From Viscum album (Eukaryota; Streptophyta; Magnoliopsida; Santalales; Viscaceae): a stretch of 64,000 nucleotides of DNA. The notes under the pieces were generated by a model. The model did not search any database and had not been told where the DNA came from. It worked only from the letters and a program-made list of their open reading frames with translations. Below, piece by piece: positions 37,330-49,329 of the stretch. The stretch lies in contig OY728130.1 of NCBI GenBank assembly GCA_963277665.1, positions 1,363,616,393-1,363,680,392 on the forward strand, written 5' to 3'. The position numbers and the translations under genes are program-made. Each line of letters opens with the position of its first letter. Position 1 is the first letter of the stretch.

Positions 37330-38500
37330 TGTGCTGATGGGATCTTAATAAGGTGTGTTCCCAAAGTGTAAATTCTACCAATATAGGAATGTTGTCGGTA
37401 CTAAACCTAGGGAGGACATCCTGGTGGAGAAAAGATATCCTAAAAATACCTTCAAGCAGGATTTTAATATCCCACTTTATTCAAGGATTTTGGGAGTTTT
37501 GTAGTGGGATGTTATCGATAACAATGGTGAGGGAATTTTGGGAGGAAGAAAAACTAGCCTCTTAATGGTATTATTGATATTGAGATATTTGATGTTTGGG
37601 GATTAGATTTTATGGGAGAATTTCCATCATCTCATTATAATTAGTATATTTTAGTTTTTGTTTATTAGGTATCTAAGTGGGTTGAGGAAGTATCACTTCC
37701 CACAAATCAAGAAATAGTGTGATTAAATTTGTCAGAAATAACATATTTTCAAGGTTTTGAGTGCAAAGAGATTTTATCATGGATAATGGTACCCACATTA
37801 AAAATTATAAATTTTAGTCTTTGATGGGGAAAATATGGATATTCCTATAGGACGGATACTGCCTACCATTGAAAATCCACTGGACAGGTATAAATTTCAA
37901 ACAAGGAGTTGAAATGGGTCTTAAAGAAAATATATCAAACTCTATTGAGGATTGGTCTCTAAAATTAGATAAGCCTTTGTGAGCCTACAAAACCGAATTC
38001 AAGAACGGAATTGGTATGTCTTCATATAGGATGTTATTTAGGAAATTCTTTCATTTTCCAATGGAGTTGCATCATAAGTCATGTTGGGAGGTTACGAATT
38101 TAAACATTGATTTTATGACTACTGGAGAGAAGATTCTACTAGATCTTAGTGATATAGATGAGATTATGGAGGTGTCTTTTAAAAAAATATAGTATTTAAA
38201 AAGAAAGGTACAAAGTTTTTCAAGATTATATCATTAAAAATAGACAATACAAAACTAGATAAAAATAAATTATCTTTAATTCCAAACTTAAGATATTTCT
38301 AGGAAAACTAAAATCTAAGTGGTCTGGACCCTCATCTGTCTTAAGATTGTTAAAGAATGGAGCTATTAAAATTTTAGGAGAATAAAATAGAAAAATATTG
38401 GTAAATTATCAAAGAATAAAACATTATTTTGAAATAAAATATAAGGGTTTTGATGTCATCTTCATTCATAAAAAATTATTTTCCTTGAAGTATAACTAAA
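37330..38500 (+). pseudogene. pol: Integrase remnant of the Athila-like element
   Basis: The start (37,330-37,560) is poorly readable. From 37,575 the core reads EIFDVWGLDFMGEFPSSHYN, keeping the first catalytic Asp, then VSKWVEEVSLPTNQE. A TAYHP/TSGQV-type block lies near 37,860, then GMSSYRMLF and FCHFPMELHHKSCW near 38,010-38,080. The C-terminal part is clear: FNSKLKIFLGKLKSKWSGP (about 38,279-38,335) and NGAIKI. The second Asp and the Glu are not readable with confidence. Open frames on either strand in this segment are fragments or shadows. Confidence 0.75.
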
Positions 38501-39373
38501 GACTTAAAATATAGTGCTTTATGGGAGTAAACCCATGGTCTTCTCTGTATTTTACTGTTAAAATCATAGGAATAAAGTGTTGTTGATTCTCTGTCATTTA
38601 CTCTTCTTTTACTAGTGTTAAATTCTTGGTCTTCCTATTTTAAAAGAAGGATGACACTAGTGTAAAAATAGGGGGATAGTTACCTTTATTTCTCACTACA
38701 CAAGATGCTTCATAATAGAGCCTAACTCAAGTGAGAAAGATTTATTAAACTGGGGAGTTTTTCATTCTTTAATAATTTTTTGCCCTTTTGTATTACTTAT
38801 TTTCTTATATGATTATATTGGAAACTATAATTCATAGCTTTTAAATATATTCACTATATGAAATCATGTGTGGGGGAGTACACCCCTTTTCTCTATCTTT
38901 AAATGGATGTGCTTCAATTTTAAGGGTGTTTAACATTGAATTTTTTTGTTCTGTAGAAATTACACTTGAAAATAAACTTCTTATATTACTGACACTGAAT
39001 TAATTGTTTACTCAATATGTAAAATTCTATTGTTTGAACTTAATTAAAAAATTCTTATAATTATTAAGGTTAATCTATTTCAAATTATTTATTATGGAAA
39101 ACACATAATAATTTGAAATTAAATGTTCCCATTGAACATATCATTAAACTGTTGACTTGAAAACTCATTTTGAACATTAAAATTCATATTGAGTTTCTCC
39201 TCTATTAAAATAAACTTTGGGGAACAAGTTGGGTTTCAAGTGTGGGGTAGATGGTCTTTACATGATATTTTTAGTGAATTAAACTAATCGTATCATATCA
39301 ATTTAATTTTTTCAAAAATTGTGTGTTTTTAAAGTTTTTATCTTCACTCTTAGTGGTTTAATGGAATTTTTCA
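38500..39373. other. 3' region of the Athila-like element, no gene seen
   Basis: Short purine-rich tracts suitable as polypurine tracts occur (GTGTGGGGGAG at about 38,869 and AAGTGTGGGGTAGA at about 39,239), as is usual downstream of integrase in this lineage. No envelope-like frame and no LTR were recognised. The segment ends with CA at 39,372-39,373, directly before the giant element's LTR. Confidence 0.4.
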
Positions 39374-41442
39374 TGCGAAGTCAATCCGCCTACCATACCA
39401 CAAACTGATCAGTTCACAGAGGAAGAAAACAGAAAGGATTCCGCAAACCATGATCACAAACCAAAGCCCCATAAACCCTAGTTGACTGAGTCTTCCATGG
39501 GTCAGGATATCTTCGTGGGCCTCTAAAAAGGTGATGCATTCCAAATAGATACAAGCATCCTAATGTTCTATAGATGGGAGAAGAGTAGGAGGACGATGGA
39601 TGGGTGACTAAAGATTGAATGGGAATCATAAGTTAAAAGAAAGAGTTCAGAGAAGACACCATCTTCAATCTCGATTCATCAATGAAGCTCAAATCAGGAA
39701 CCGCACCATTCGTAGGTACAACTGGTCGCAAAACATTAACATGAGAATTGAATAATAATAACAGAACCGTGAACCTAACAGGTGAAACGTGAACCATGTA
39801 CCTCTCACATCTGAATTTCCCTCAAATTATAATCCCCCATACCCTCCTTCAATATGGTTCTCCGCAAAGTGCACCACTACGCGGATTGAACCCGGTGCCG
39901 CATACTACATCAGTATGCAGATGGAACCCAAAGTGGAGTGGTGAGCCGCATACCACTATAGTGCACGGTGGACTATACCCATGACCGTGTACCACATCAG
40001 TATGAGGATGACCCTCCTACTCATATACCAATATGGTATGCGTGTCCTCCCTCATCCCACATAAGAAACCAGTACGTGAAATGGGGTGTTTTCGTGTATT
40101 ATTTCTTCTGGATCCAACCTCACCCTTCTATTACCATCCAGTCCTCCATGATTTCTCCACTAACCAGTCCTCCAGCATCAGGAAAAATCCTCCTCCAAAT
40201 CCATCGAACCCATATGGTTAGACCATCAGGTGAACCATCATGCCCCTTTGAGTCTACATACACATGGTAAGAGGATTCATGAAGGCTCTCCCCACAACGG
40301 TTCTGGATTCTGGAATACTTGTGGGTCTAAATTCTCATGGAAACTCATTTTCAAACCACAGGATATCGACGTGAACCTCCCCATTATAGGGATTAAGGGT
40401 GATCACTCACTTTTCCATTCAATGAGGAATAGTGATTAGTTGAAGGGGTTATGTTCGCTCTCCCCTTTGATGATGACGAAACTCCTACCCTTCCCAGAAC
40501 TTGCTTATGGACCTCCCATTGAGGTAATCCCCCCATATTCTGAGGCTGGGCTGCATGAAATTTAATGTCATCTGACATTAAAGGGTTCGTTGCTCCATGA
40601 CCTCACCCATAGTTACCCTGACCTCTTCCGCCGTGGACTCTCCCTCCCCTACCAATAGGGGAGGAGGCATGTGCACTATCAGATCTTTCACATCCTCTTG
40701 TTTCTTACACCAAGCATGACTCAGATGGGATTAGAGGTTTGTGAGGATTACAACATCTGCATGGTTATGAACTACGAGAACTCTGATTCCTGACCTAATC
40801 ATAATATATATGATGCCTACCAGAAGGCTCGAGCTCAAAAGGGTGCCCATCCATAAGGGGTCCACCCAATCATGTTTCACCCAAATTGGAAACTCCCATG
40901 TGTAAGCCCCAACAAATCCAAACAAGGTGGCTTCTGATTCCACTCTCGAGGATACATAGGAAGCCCTTCATATTGGATCAATCCCAACATCAAGTCACCT
41001 TTTGTCCCTCTTAGATGAAGATAAACTCCAAAGTGCCTTATAATATGGATCAAGTCAGTATTACCTATGTAGTATCAAATATATGCATGCCTACGACGAT
41101 CCTGCAAACGAAGTGTAGCCCGTGGATACAATATTTAGGAATGAACCAAGGATTAATGAACATATGAACATGACTTAAATCTATAAGAGAGTCTTGGAAC
41201 ATGCAACAATCCTCCCCTGGAAGGGTGTGGTGAGCCTAAACTCCCATCCTCTCGACCGATGGAGTCCTTAAGTGTCGTTGGCCAAATCGTCAGCCAACGA
41301 GCATCTGCCTTTGGAAATCATGTCCCTGAATCATGGATACGAGGGTTGGTGTGTGTTCTTGGCTCCATAAATAAACCTGTTGGAGACGATCCAAGGAAGT
41401 TATATCCAACAAGGACTGATTTCACAAGTTATTGACCCCCAC
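39374..41442 (+). repeat. 5' LTR of the giant element, left end probably lost
   Basis: About the first 340 bp align with 63,659-64,000: GCGAAGTCAATCCG, then CAGTTC, AACCAAA, GGGCCTC, GAGGACGA and TGGGAATCATAAGTT blocks in order. The TATA box of the 3' copy is damaged here (TATAGATGGG at about 39,565). Only about 200 bp precede it, which is short for a U3, so the start of the LTR may have been removed where the Athila-like element ends. The right limit depends on a weak primer-binding-site match. Motifs such as CCGCATACCAC and CCGTGTACCAC recur between 39,840 and 40,000. Confidence 0.7.
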
Positions 41443-41461
41443 AAAATCTACCACTGGGACC
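41443..41461 (+). other. Possible primer-binding site of the giant element
   Basis: AAAATCTACCACTGGGACC resembles, after decay, the GGCGCCCACCGTGGGGCC type of site seen in several Tat-lineage elements. The match is partial and the choice rests partly on a plausible LTR length. Confidence 0.3.
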
Positions 41462-42415
41462 AACATTTCCCACACGGTTAATCAACCTTCTTTGAAGGAT
41501 AATTATGCTGAATGGGTCGAAACCAAAGGATTGGTGAATTTGACGAGAACCCATCTATATAGAAAAGGGGATGAGTGATGATCCTAATCATGCCATTTCC
41601 ACACCACCCGAAAACACGACACCTCGGAGGAGGAACAAAAATGGTGAACCTGATGTGAATCCTTAAACAAGATAGTGGTTTTACCCCACTCATGCCATTT
41701 CTACCCACTATAATAGAAAGGGGAAGGGGGCTAAGATGAATCACCAAATATGCATATGTGAAAAATAATGATACTTTGATGAGGTTTTTTGGTGTATATG
41801 TCATATATGTATATTGTAGGTTCCTGCAGAGCAGCCTTCGATCCACATGAAATTCCAACAACCTATGAAGACATACACATCAGTAATCCCACAGACAGCT
41901 GAGGGACCAACGAAGAATATGACCCCCTCACTTACCCAACATCTTCAATGTTGGGTATCCAACACGCTGATCAGGGAGTAACACCAAAATAACAGTCTCC
42001 CCATGTGGTAGGTCGCAAGAAAAGACCTCCAATATACAAAGATATGCCATCTGCCTCTTCAGTTGCTGCTATCACCCCAACAACAGGCGGCCCCAATGGT
42101 TATCTCAAACAATTTCCGGAGCTTGTCCCCAGAACATGAAAATGGGTACATCCCTTATCTTAGAGAGGGAGATTAACTCGATGATGACAAATTTATCTCA
42201 TCTACATAGGGGTCCTATTTAGGGGCCCCTACCAGAGAATGTTTCTGCTGACACTGGATGACTCAACCTCCTCCAGCCTAGGAGGACATTATACCAAGGG
42301 AACCTGAAAAAGTCTAGGATACCCAAGCCCCTCAGGCTGCCCATCAAGGGTGGAGAATATATAATCAGGAACATGCTATCACCCTGGTTCCTAAGGAGCA
42401 ACTCTGTTGTACTAA
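41462..42415. other. Leader region of the giant element, nothing recognised
   Basis: No frame with family motifs on either strand. A 127-codon open frame on the - strand (41,478-41,861) has no recognisable motif and its neighbours do not continue it, so I do not call it as a gene. Confidence 0.4.
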
Positions 42416-43235
42416 CTTGATAGTGTTAAAATGAAATACATATGACTTTACCCATTCCACTCAAGCCCATCACTGAAATAGGGTGGTACAATACAAGCAC
42501 ATGAACATTCCTGCTAGTGCTCGCTGGTCCCGCCTTGTAGACAGAATAGAAAAATACAGGCAGATGCAGATATCTGTCGATACACAACAATCCCGTCAAC
42601 CAAATAGGGTGGTGCTCAGATACATGCAAGAAAAAACACCTGATAATGCACTTCAAGACTACCATCTAAATAGGGAAGCAACAGGATATATAGAGTCACA
42701 AATACCTAATGACACATTTCAAACCTACCATCCAAATAGGGAGGTAAGAAAATATGAGCAGAGTCAAATTCCTACAGATGCATAAAAATCCTGTGAGAGA
42801 AATATAGAGAAAGCGAGGGGATAAAAATCCCTTCTCGTGAATATGAATACCACCAGTCAAATACAATGGAAAATGGAGAAGACAACCGAAGACAGAATCG
42901 TTCCTCTATCCTGACACAGGAGAACTGCCAATATCTACTAGCAACTCATGGATGACCGCAACAGACACAAACTCCTACCCCGACATTGAAATCAGCCTTC
43001 ATAACCATTCCAGATAAATATGTATCACAACATATCCTGGAAATGATGGAAGATCAGATGGCGATTTCAAACTATATCCTCCAAAAATTCCAAGATATCA
43101 TTGCATCAGCAGAAAAGGTGAGAAATTTGGCCCACGACCTGGTTTCCTCGAACGAAATGACTCACTCGCAAAATGAGTTAGTCACTCCGGAGCAGTTATG
43201 CATCCCTTCTTCAGTCCGGGAGGGTCGACTGTAAT
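42416..43235 (+). pseudogene. Upstream ORF remnant with 22-residue repeats
   Basis: The frame containing 42,483-42,785 is built from repeats of about 22 residues, each starting Asn-Arg-(Glu/Val)-Val and containing a (Gln/Lys)-(Ile/Thr)-Pro-x-Asp piece, for example NREATGYIESQIPNDTFQTY followed by HP. At least five copies are visible; a sixth lies upstream behind a stop (H-H-stop-N-R). After several stops a second open stretch (42,986-43,234) begins AFITIPDKYVSQHILEMMED and continues with a helical segment. It lies between LTR and gag, where Ogre elements carry their extra ORF1. I do not recognise a domain and assign no function. Confidence 0.5.
42420..42785 (+). repeat. Tandem 63-66-bp coding repeat
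   Basis: The word AAATAGGG recurs at about 42,476, 42,601, 42,669 and 42,735 at the start of units that keep the same reading frame; lengths differ by whole codons. Retained frame despite divergence suggests the repeat was amplified while coding. Confidence 0.6.
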
Positions 43236-43674
43236 ATCCCATGATACACGGACAACTCGATTGGGAGAAAAAATCCATTCTAACCAAGATATGTCGGTCC
43301 AACGTGGTGGCCGCTCCAGGGTAGTCATATATTCCATCCAAAACTTAAGATGTCCATCGGTGCATCTCGATGACATCATGAGACCCAACAAGAGTGGGAC
43401 TCGTATATGAAGGCCATTATCGATAGTATATGGCCTCGGTTACCTGTAAGAGAGCGCCCAAAAATGATAGGGCCCAAGACAACCGGAAAATGAAGAGCAC
43501 ATACATGATACTACTCTGTTAGAAGCTGGGGTTCTTGACACCCTCAAACATATAACAACAAAGGCTCAAGAACCTTTCATTCCATTATGAAATTATGGAA
43601 GTGGAAAAAGCAGTTGTGAAGGTCCTCCCTATAATATCACTACCAGTAGCTCTGAACATCCTCCACAGTGCACC

Positions 43675-44345
43675 CATGGGGGATCACTCTATTGGTTAGA
43701 AATGATTGATCACGAGATTATATCACCTGATACACATCAGGGTAGCCCTCCTTTCGACATAAAGATCAAACAAAAAGAACGTCCTCCCCTTGCTATCATC
43801 ATTCCTGGATAGTCCTCCCTAGGGTATATGCGGAAGATATGATTCTCCCTATTGTTGGACATCAAGTCATGATGGTAGTCCTTGCCATGTTGATAATCAT
43901 TGTGAATACCCTCCCCACAAAGATAGTTGTTGTAAAGGTACTCCTCATAGTAACATAAAGCAATGAGAAGGTCCTCCCCTCATTGTAGTACTTCCTGAAG
44001 GCCATCCCCAAGATGTGCACTATAGAAATTCTCCCTTCATCGAGGTATCAAGTCATGATGGTAGTCCTCTCTATGATGATTATAATTTCAAAGCCCTCCC
44101 CATAATGACAGTTTCTATGAAGGCCCTCCCTAGAGTGACATCAAAAAGTAAGAAGGTCGTCCCCTTGCTATAGCCCACCTAGAAGGTCCTCACAAGGGTA
44201 TATTCCTTAAGGACATTTCTCGCGGTCGGGCATCAAGTTGCAATAGTATCCCTCTCCATGACAACACCAAATGTGAAAGTACTCATACAATCAAAATTCA
44301 TGGTGGCAAGAAGGTCCTCTCCATGCCAAAACAAATGTGAGAAAG
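43675..44345 (+). repeat. Tandem repeat of about 186 bp, 3-4 copies
   Basis: ATCAAGT recurs at 43,861, 44,047 and 44,232 (spacing 186 and 185 bp). The first two are followed by CATGATGGTAGTCC, the third by a decayed version. Each unit contains several shorter GAAGGTCCTCCCC-like subrepeats at intervals of 30-40 bp. A further, partial copy precedes 43,861 (TCCTCCCCTTGCTAT at about 43,783 matches 44,159). Function unknown; it separates the two ORF1-like stretches. Confidence 0.7.
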
Positions 44346-44639
44346 CCCTCCTATAATGAGGCACACAGAAAGATAGAGTTAGACATATCCAGCACTTCGT
44401 CTATAATAAGTTACATTCTTTCTCAACCAAAGGATGGTTTGGGACCACGATCATCTTCCGATCCACCCTTGCACCACCCACAAATTAATAAGGCCCCCAC
44501 TAGCCCAATTTATTGGAAAAAAATTATTAAGTAGTTGATTTGGGTATATCAAGTAGAGGAGCCTCTGGAAGAACAATAATAGGATATGTCACTTGTAAGA
44601 AGACAACTAGATAGGGATAATATACCAGTGATGTAATTT

Positions 44640-45608
44640 CCCATGACCACTTCTCACTTTGACATACCAAGAGAGTTTTCTGGGGAATCCACACATGAAA
44701 TTCACCTCAATATATGGACGATACTTCATCAGTTGAAAGAAAAATTTCTACCATACCAAGGGTATACAGACCATGTTAGAACGATAGGGTAGTTTCTCCA
44801 TCTAATCGAGCTAGAAGCCCTCCTATCTGGAAGTAAAACACAATAAAAAAATTGAAAGAAAAACCTTGAAATGGCCTACCTCCATGCACTGCATAAGTTG
44901 TGTCACCTCATTAGAAATGACCCATGAAGAGTTGACATTCAGGGGTAGGAAGAACATGGATCTCTAAACTTCACCCCGCTTCCAGTCTAGCAGGCCCCAT
45001 TGGAAATGAAATACTGCAACATCATCACCCAAAGGATTCAAAAAAATGAAACCCCTTCTCTAAAAATATAGGATACTCAACTAAAATCAGCCCGAATTAA
45101 GCCTCAAAAGTGTTAGGTCCGAAGAGATCAATCCATCAAAAAGCTTCCGAGTCAAGAAACCAAGAACATACAGTAGGATTCCCGCCTAAGGGAAGCTAAC
45201 CAAAAAGAAGTTCACATGTCCTCAAAAGACCATAGACTCTATGCAGGCCCAATACCATACTCATCTTACACCCGTGCGGGACTATGTGAAATTAAAAAAT
45301 TGGCAACAGCGGCAGCTGCCGCCATAATACAGGAACAACCCCAGCCCATAGGGCTTGGGGAATTTTTAATTCCGAATTCCCCCATAAAACCAACAAATCC
45401 AGGTCATAGCGCATCAATGGAAGAATGGGGAAAACCCAACCCCATAGGGCTAGGGGCATTTTTAGCTCAAATATCTGCACAAAGGACGTTTTTCTTCCAC
45501 CTTCTAAGAAGAACGATGGACAGAGGAGTTACCCCTTCCACCCTTTCTCATGGTTTTCACCCTCTGAGAAAAAGACACGTTATAAGGTCAGACCATGGAT
45601 CCATTTAG
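44640..45608 (+). pseudogene. ORF1-like remnant upstream of gag
   Basis: One frame is readable from about 44,640 to 45,608, some 320 codons with about nine stops and no frame change for most of its length. It begins MTTSHFDIPREFSGESTHEI and continues IHLNIWTILHQLKEKFLPY. Its last 130 codons (from 45,216) are free of stops and contain an alanine run and a duplicated PIGLG-type segment. The position between LTR and gag fits the ORF1 of Ogre-type elements. Alternatively it is an extended gag N-terminus. I recognise no domain. Most stops are TAG or TGA, consistent with decayed Gln, Trp or Arg codons. Confidence 0.5.
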
Positions 45609-47900
45609 GTTAATCGTTTCTAAGAAACATGAAGAGTACCACATAGTGGAAGGAGAAAGTCCAATAAAATATGTAGAAAGCCTTCCTACCATTTGGCACC
45701 GGGTACACCACTTCAAATGAAGTATGCCTTAGTTAATGTGGTAAAAGTCAACCCCATGGAGATCACAGTAAATGATGTAGAGGTATATGACGTGATAGAA
45801 GATGGTTCCCTCCCAGAAGCATCCCAGACCGAGCCTGATGGTGTGCATACTTGAAACTAGAGAGCGATCCTAAATTTGGGAGCCCCCTCAACTAATCTGT
45901 TGCTACCTCCCCCGTGAAACTCCAATATGGAGAAAAATAAATCCAAGGTCATCTATGACCCACCTTCTCCTCCACATTAGAATGCGTCCCTCACTTGTGA
46001 AGAGAGTTTATCCAAATTGGAGGAATAAATGAAAGAGATTAGGAGAATTAATGCTGAGCAACATAGTGGGAGCTATCTCTCCAAATGCACCCCCCCCGCA
46101 GAATGTTAACAGGTGCTCCCAGAAGAGGTGCCCATGTCACAAGCACTCATTCTGGTAAATGAATCCAAGATCAAAGGTCTATTAAACCTATCCTCAGAAG
46201 GACATAAATACTTCCCCTCATAGGGAACACAACTAGAATATATCCTGGTAATCCCACAAATGATACCCCCGGCTGGGTATCAACCCCAAATTTCAGCTGC
46301 ACCAGCATGCCCAGTCTTGGCCCCTACCACACCAGCTCATGCTCAATCCTGGATAGATATGCATCAAGGGATCTTAAACACCATCGAGTAATTAACAACT
46401 CCACTAGAATCCATGGATGGGAAGTGCGCTCCAATAGATCCAGAGTGCAGACCCTACCCTATGTGGGTGAGCAATGTTCCACCACCACCATATTTCGAGA
46501 ACCCCGTATTCCGAGTATTCAATGGTTCAGGGGACCCAGAAGAGTATTTAATTCACTATACCTCTTCTTTTGAACCCATGATGGGCACTTCGAAGCAACA
46601 TGAATTAGTAAAACTCAGGTGCTTCATAGGAACCCTACAGGGTCCAACGAAAATTTCTCTTGCAGTTTAGTTCAACACTACCAAAGATGACAGTAAGGGA
46701 CCTCATGAAATATATGTAGTGAGAGAATGAAAGAGTCTCAAACTTCATTTTCAGATAGAAAGGTCAAACTTATTCCCTGAACCGTCCACTCCCCCAGGAT
46801 GCGATGCTCTCCATGTTCATCGATAACCTCCCGAATGAATTGCGAACACCACTCATCCCGGTAAAGTACAAAAGTGGGTTTATATAATTCTCCTACATTC
46901 CCCAAAGTATAGAAGAATCCTTGAAAAGGACAAATCTTAAGTCCTGAGTGGCCTCATCAGCCCCTAGGAAAAGAACGAGAAAATATGAAGTGACTTCTGT
47001 CATGAATAAGCCACCCCCAACACTAGATCTAGTTGAGAGGCCCCCAAAAAACTAGGCAGGACCCCTGGACACCAACAACCACCCCTACCTCAACAAGATT
47101 ATAAATGAGGTGATAAAAGAAATTAGTTTGAATAATGAAGAAATAAAGTCTATTCGTTCTGAGATGACCTGATCCATAGCTATTTCATAGCCGCTATGAA
47201 TTGTAACATGCTCTAGATACCAGAGCCAAGGAGTGCCGATGAAGTAGGTCTCTATGACCATCCAAATTATTGTTCACATCACCGGATACTAGGACACTCC
47301 AGGACTGCTTTTTTTCAAGGATCTCCTAGAAAAGATGGTGGATTATGGGCATGTCATGTTGGGCCTTTCATAAGCACTAGTGGCGTATGTTTACACCTCA
47401 GACTCAAGAGAAAAAGTGGAATGGAAAATCCGCTAGTAATAAAGAGAAAATGATCATAAATTGGATGACCTAGAATAATTTAAATCGAGTTCATGGCATC
47501 CTCCAGGCACAGTTGAAACAACCCATTGTGCCCCTAAAAGATCCCGATACAACACACCCATCATCCTCATCCCCGTGGTCCTCTAAAGTCCAGAAGGTAA
47601 AAAAGAAAGAGCAAGAAGAAGAGTTGACACAAAATTTGAAGTTAGTGTTGAAACATTAGAACTTCATGCCAATAGACTTAGTTCAACGGGCACTGCCCCG
47701 CCAAACAGTTCAACTGGCACCACCCCTCCGAACGACACCATCAGAAGAAGACAATTAGACTAAAACCTTGTCAGATGAAGAACTGATCTTTGGCTTCATT
47801 AATATCATTCACTTGATAGACCCATTATTTGATGAAGAATGTGGCCATGAACCTGAATTACCTACACCCAATTAGATAGCTAGAGGAAGAGGCCATAGAG
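45595..47900 (+). pseudogene. gag: gag remnant of the giant element
   Basis: A plausible start is the ATG at 45,595 (MDPFRLIVSKKHEEYHIVEG). After a frame change near 45,705 a long frame runs to 46,668 with a proline-rich linker and a Glu/Lys-rich helical segment (LSKLEE..KEIRRINAEQ). The Retrotrans_gag domain starts near 46,475 with PPPYFENPVFRVFNGSGDPE and EYLIHYTSSFEPMMGTSKQH, matching Tat-lineage gag. It continues to FIDNLPNELRTPL at about 46,820. Near 47,262 YCSHHRILGHSRTA is the Cys-x2-His-x4-Gly-His segment that Tat elements have near the gag C-terminus. The protein would have formed the particle core. Confidence 0.7.
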
Positions 47901-48249
47901 GCTGGAGGTTTTCTAGAATGCATGATCATGGCCGGAGTTAAATTCCAGGCCACACCATAAACCAAACCATTAAAATCGTGGAAACTCACGGAAGGACCCT
48001 CTGGAATACCTAACAAGAACCATAATTCTCCTTCACCCCCATCGAAAGAAATCCAAGCTTGGTTATCTTGTAATATCCATAAGGGGATGAAGAAACATCA
48101 AGCCATCCAAGGTATGTAGGTGGAAAAGTTCAGTAAAACCCTAAAAGGACCGCAACACCACCGACCCCAACTATAGAGGCTGAACCATCTACGTCCAAGT
48201 ACCAAAACCCTAAAGTGTCTATGAATGAGAAACCAAAATCCGAGAAGCA

Positions 48250-48900
48250 CTAACCATTAGAGAAGAAGTATGATATTCTAAAGAATATCACTTTTGTACC
48301 AGCAAAACCATCGATCTTAGATGTGTTAAGTATGTCTGCAGATCTTAGGGAGGCACTCATCGAAGACTTACTATGTACCTAGGATTTCGAGGCTGAAGTT
48401 ACAACAACAAAAGTCTACCAAACAGATATAAGTCCCAAAGAATGTCACGCTATCATCTATTTCACAGATAAGGATGAAGACACCATCATCCAAGGTCAAA
48501 TCAAACCCTTATATGTGTCCGACAAGATAAACATGATTGACATTTGAAGGATTTTCATCGTCAACGGATCTAGAGTTAACCTCTTCCAACTGTGAACACT
48601 TCGTCGACTGAGCTATTCTAATGAAATCTTGACACCTTACACTAAAACTTTGCAGGGATATGACAAAAGCAAGCAGAAACTATTGGGACGAATCAAGCTC
48701 AAAACCTGGCTCGAAGATCTCATGTCAGATTCTGAGTTCCTCGTAGTGCAGTAATGTACAAATTTCAACATCTTGTTAAGGAGGCCTTGTCTGCATTAGC
48801 ATTATGCAATTCCATCATCATACGATTAGTGCATCAAATATTGCAGTAATGGGAAAAATGGGAAATTGCATGCTAATAAATCCCTATTTGAGTCTTGTGA
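48250..48900 (+). pseudogene. pol: Protease remnant of the giant element
   Basis: The segment from 48,455 reads IIYFTDKDEDTIIQGQIKPL and YVSDKINM, then FIVNGSRVNLFQL at about 48,553. This is the active-site loop, normally Ile-Asp-Asn-Gly-Ser-Ser-Val-Asn in this lineage; here the catalytic Asp is Val. LGRIKLKTWLEDL and then SEFLVV and NILLRRPCLH follow in the usual order and spacing, ending near 48,850. Four or more stops interrupt the frame. The loss of the catalytic Asp alone would inactivate it. Confidence 0.7.
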
Positions 48901-49283
48901 GTCACATTATATTGACACAAGGTTCTATGAATAAAAAGGAAAACATTTTTCGGCCATTAACATTGATTGGATTACTACCTAGAATGGATTGGAAATGGCT
49001 CCCTCCGACCCCCTCCCACATCTTGGGGAAGAGTACATACTACCCATCCGGATGCAGGCTAAATTGTCTACATGGTCTCCACCACGACCACCAAGTCCAT
49101 GTACACAAAAGAGTATACTGACTCCCCTGATGTTAAGAAAAGCCCTATCAAAGATGATCCCATCCTATCCGCGGGACATCAAACTTCCTTTTCCTCACAC
49201 ACTTATGAAAAAGATGATTTCTCTCCCAATATTGGAAAATTCCTCTCAAAAACCATTTCCCCATCATAAGAGGGTGACGTTGA

Positions 49284-49325
49284 AGGTGACAAAGATGAAG
49301 AAGAAGAAGAAGAGGAAGAAGACCT
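49284..49325 (+). repeat. GAA-rich run encoding an acidic tract
   Basis: A run of GAA/GAG triplets codes for about ten Glu in the frame that leads into RT (DKDEEEEEEEEDLKYSPP). Poly-Lys and poly-Ser frames at the same place on the two strands are shadows of this run. Confidence 0.75.
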
Positions 49326-49329
49326 CAAA

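Larger units (their letters stand above)
29509..39373 (+). mobile_element. Athila-like Ty3/gypsy retrotransposon, 3' LTR missing
   Basis: The primer-binding site at 32,521, the gag with its MGQLASGMN segment, the protease, and RT through integrase all match the Athila lineage in order and content. The left limit is set only by where element B's LTR breaks off. The right limit is set by where the LTR of the giant element starts. No repeat of the 29.5-32.5 kb region is found before 39,373, so the 3' LTR is missing or decayed beyond recognition. Stops are dense throughout. Confidence 0.8.

Noticed and set aside
41478..41861. 127-codon - strand frame in the leader of the giant element
   Set aside because: No motif and no continuation on either side; the leader is expected to be non-coding.
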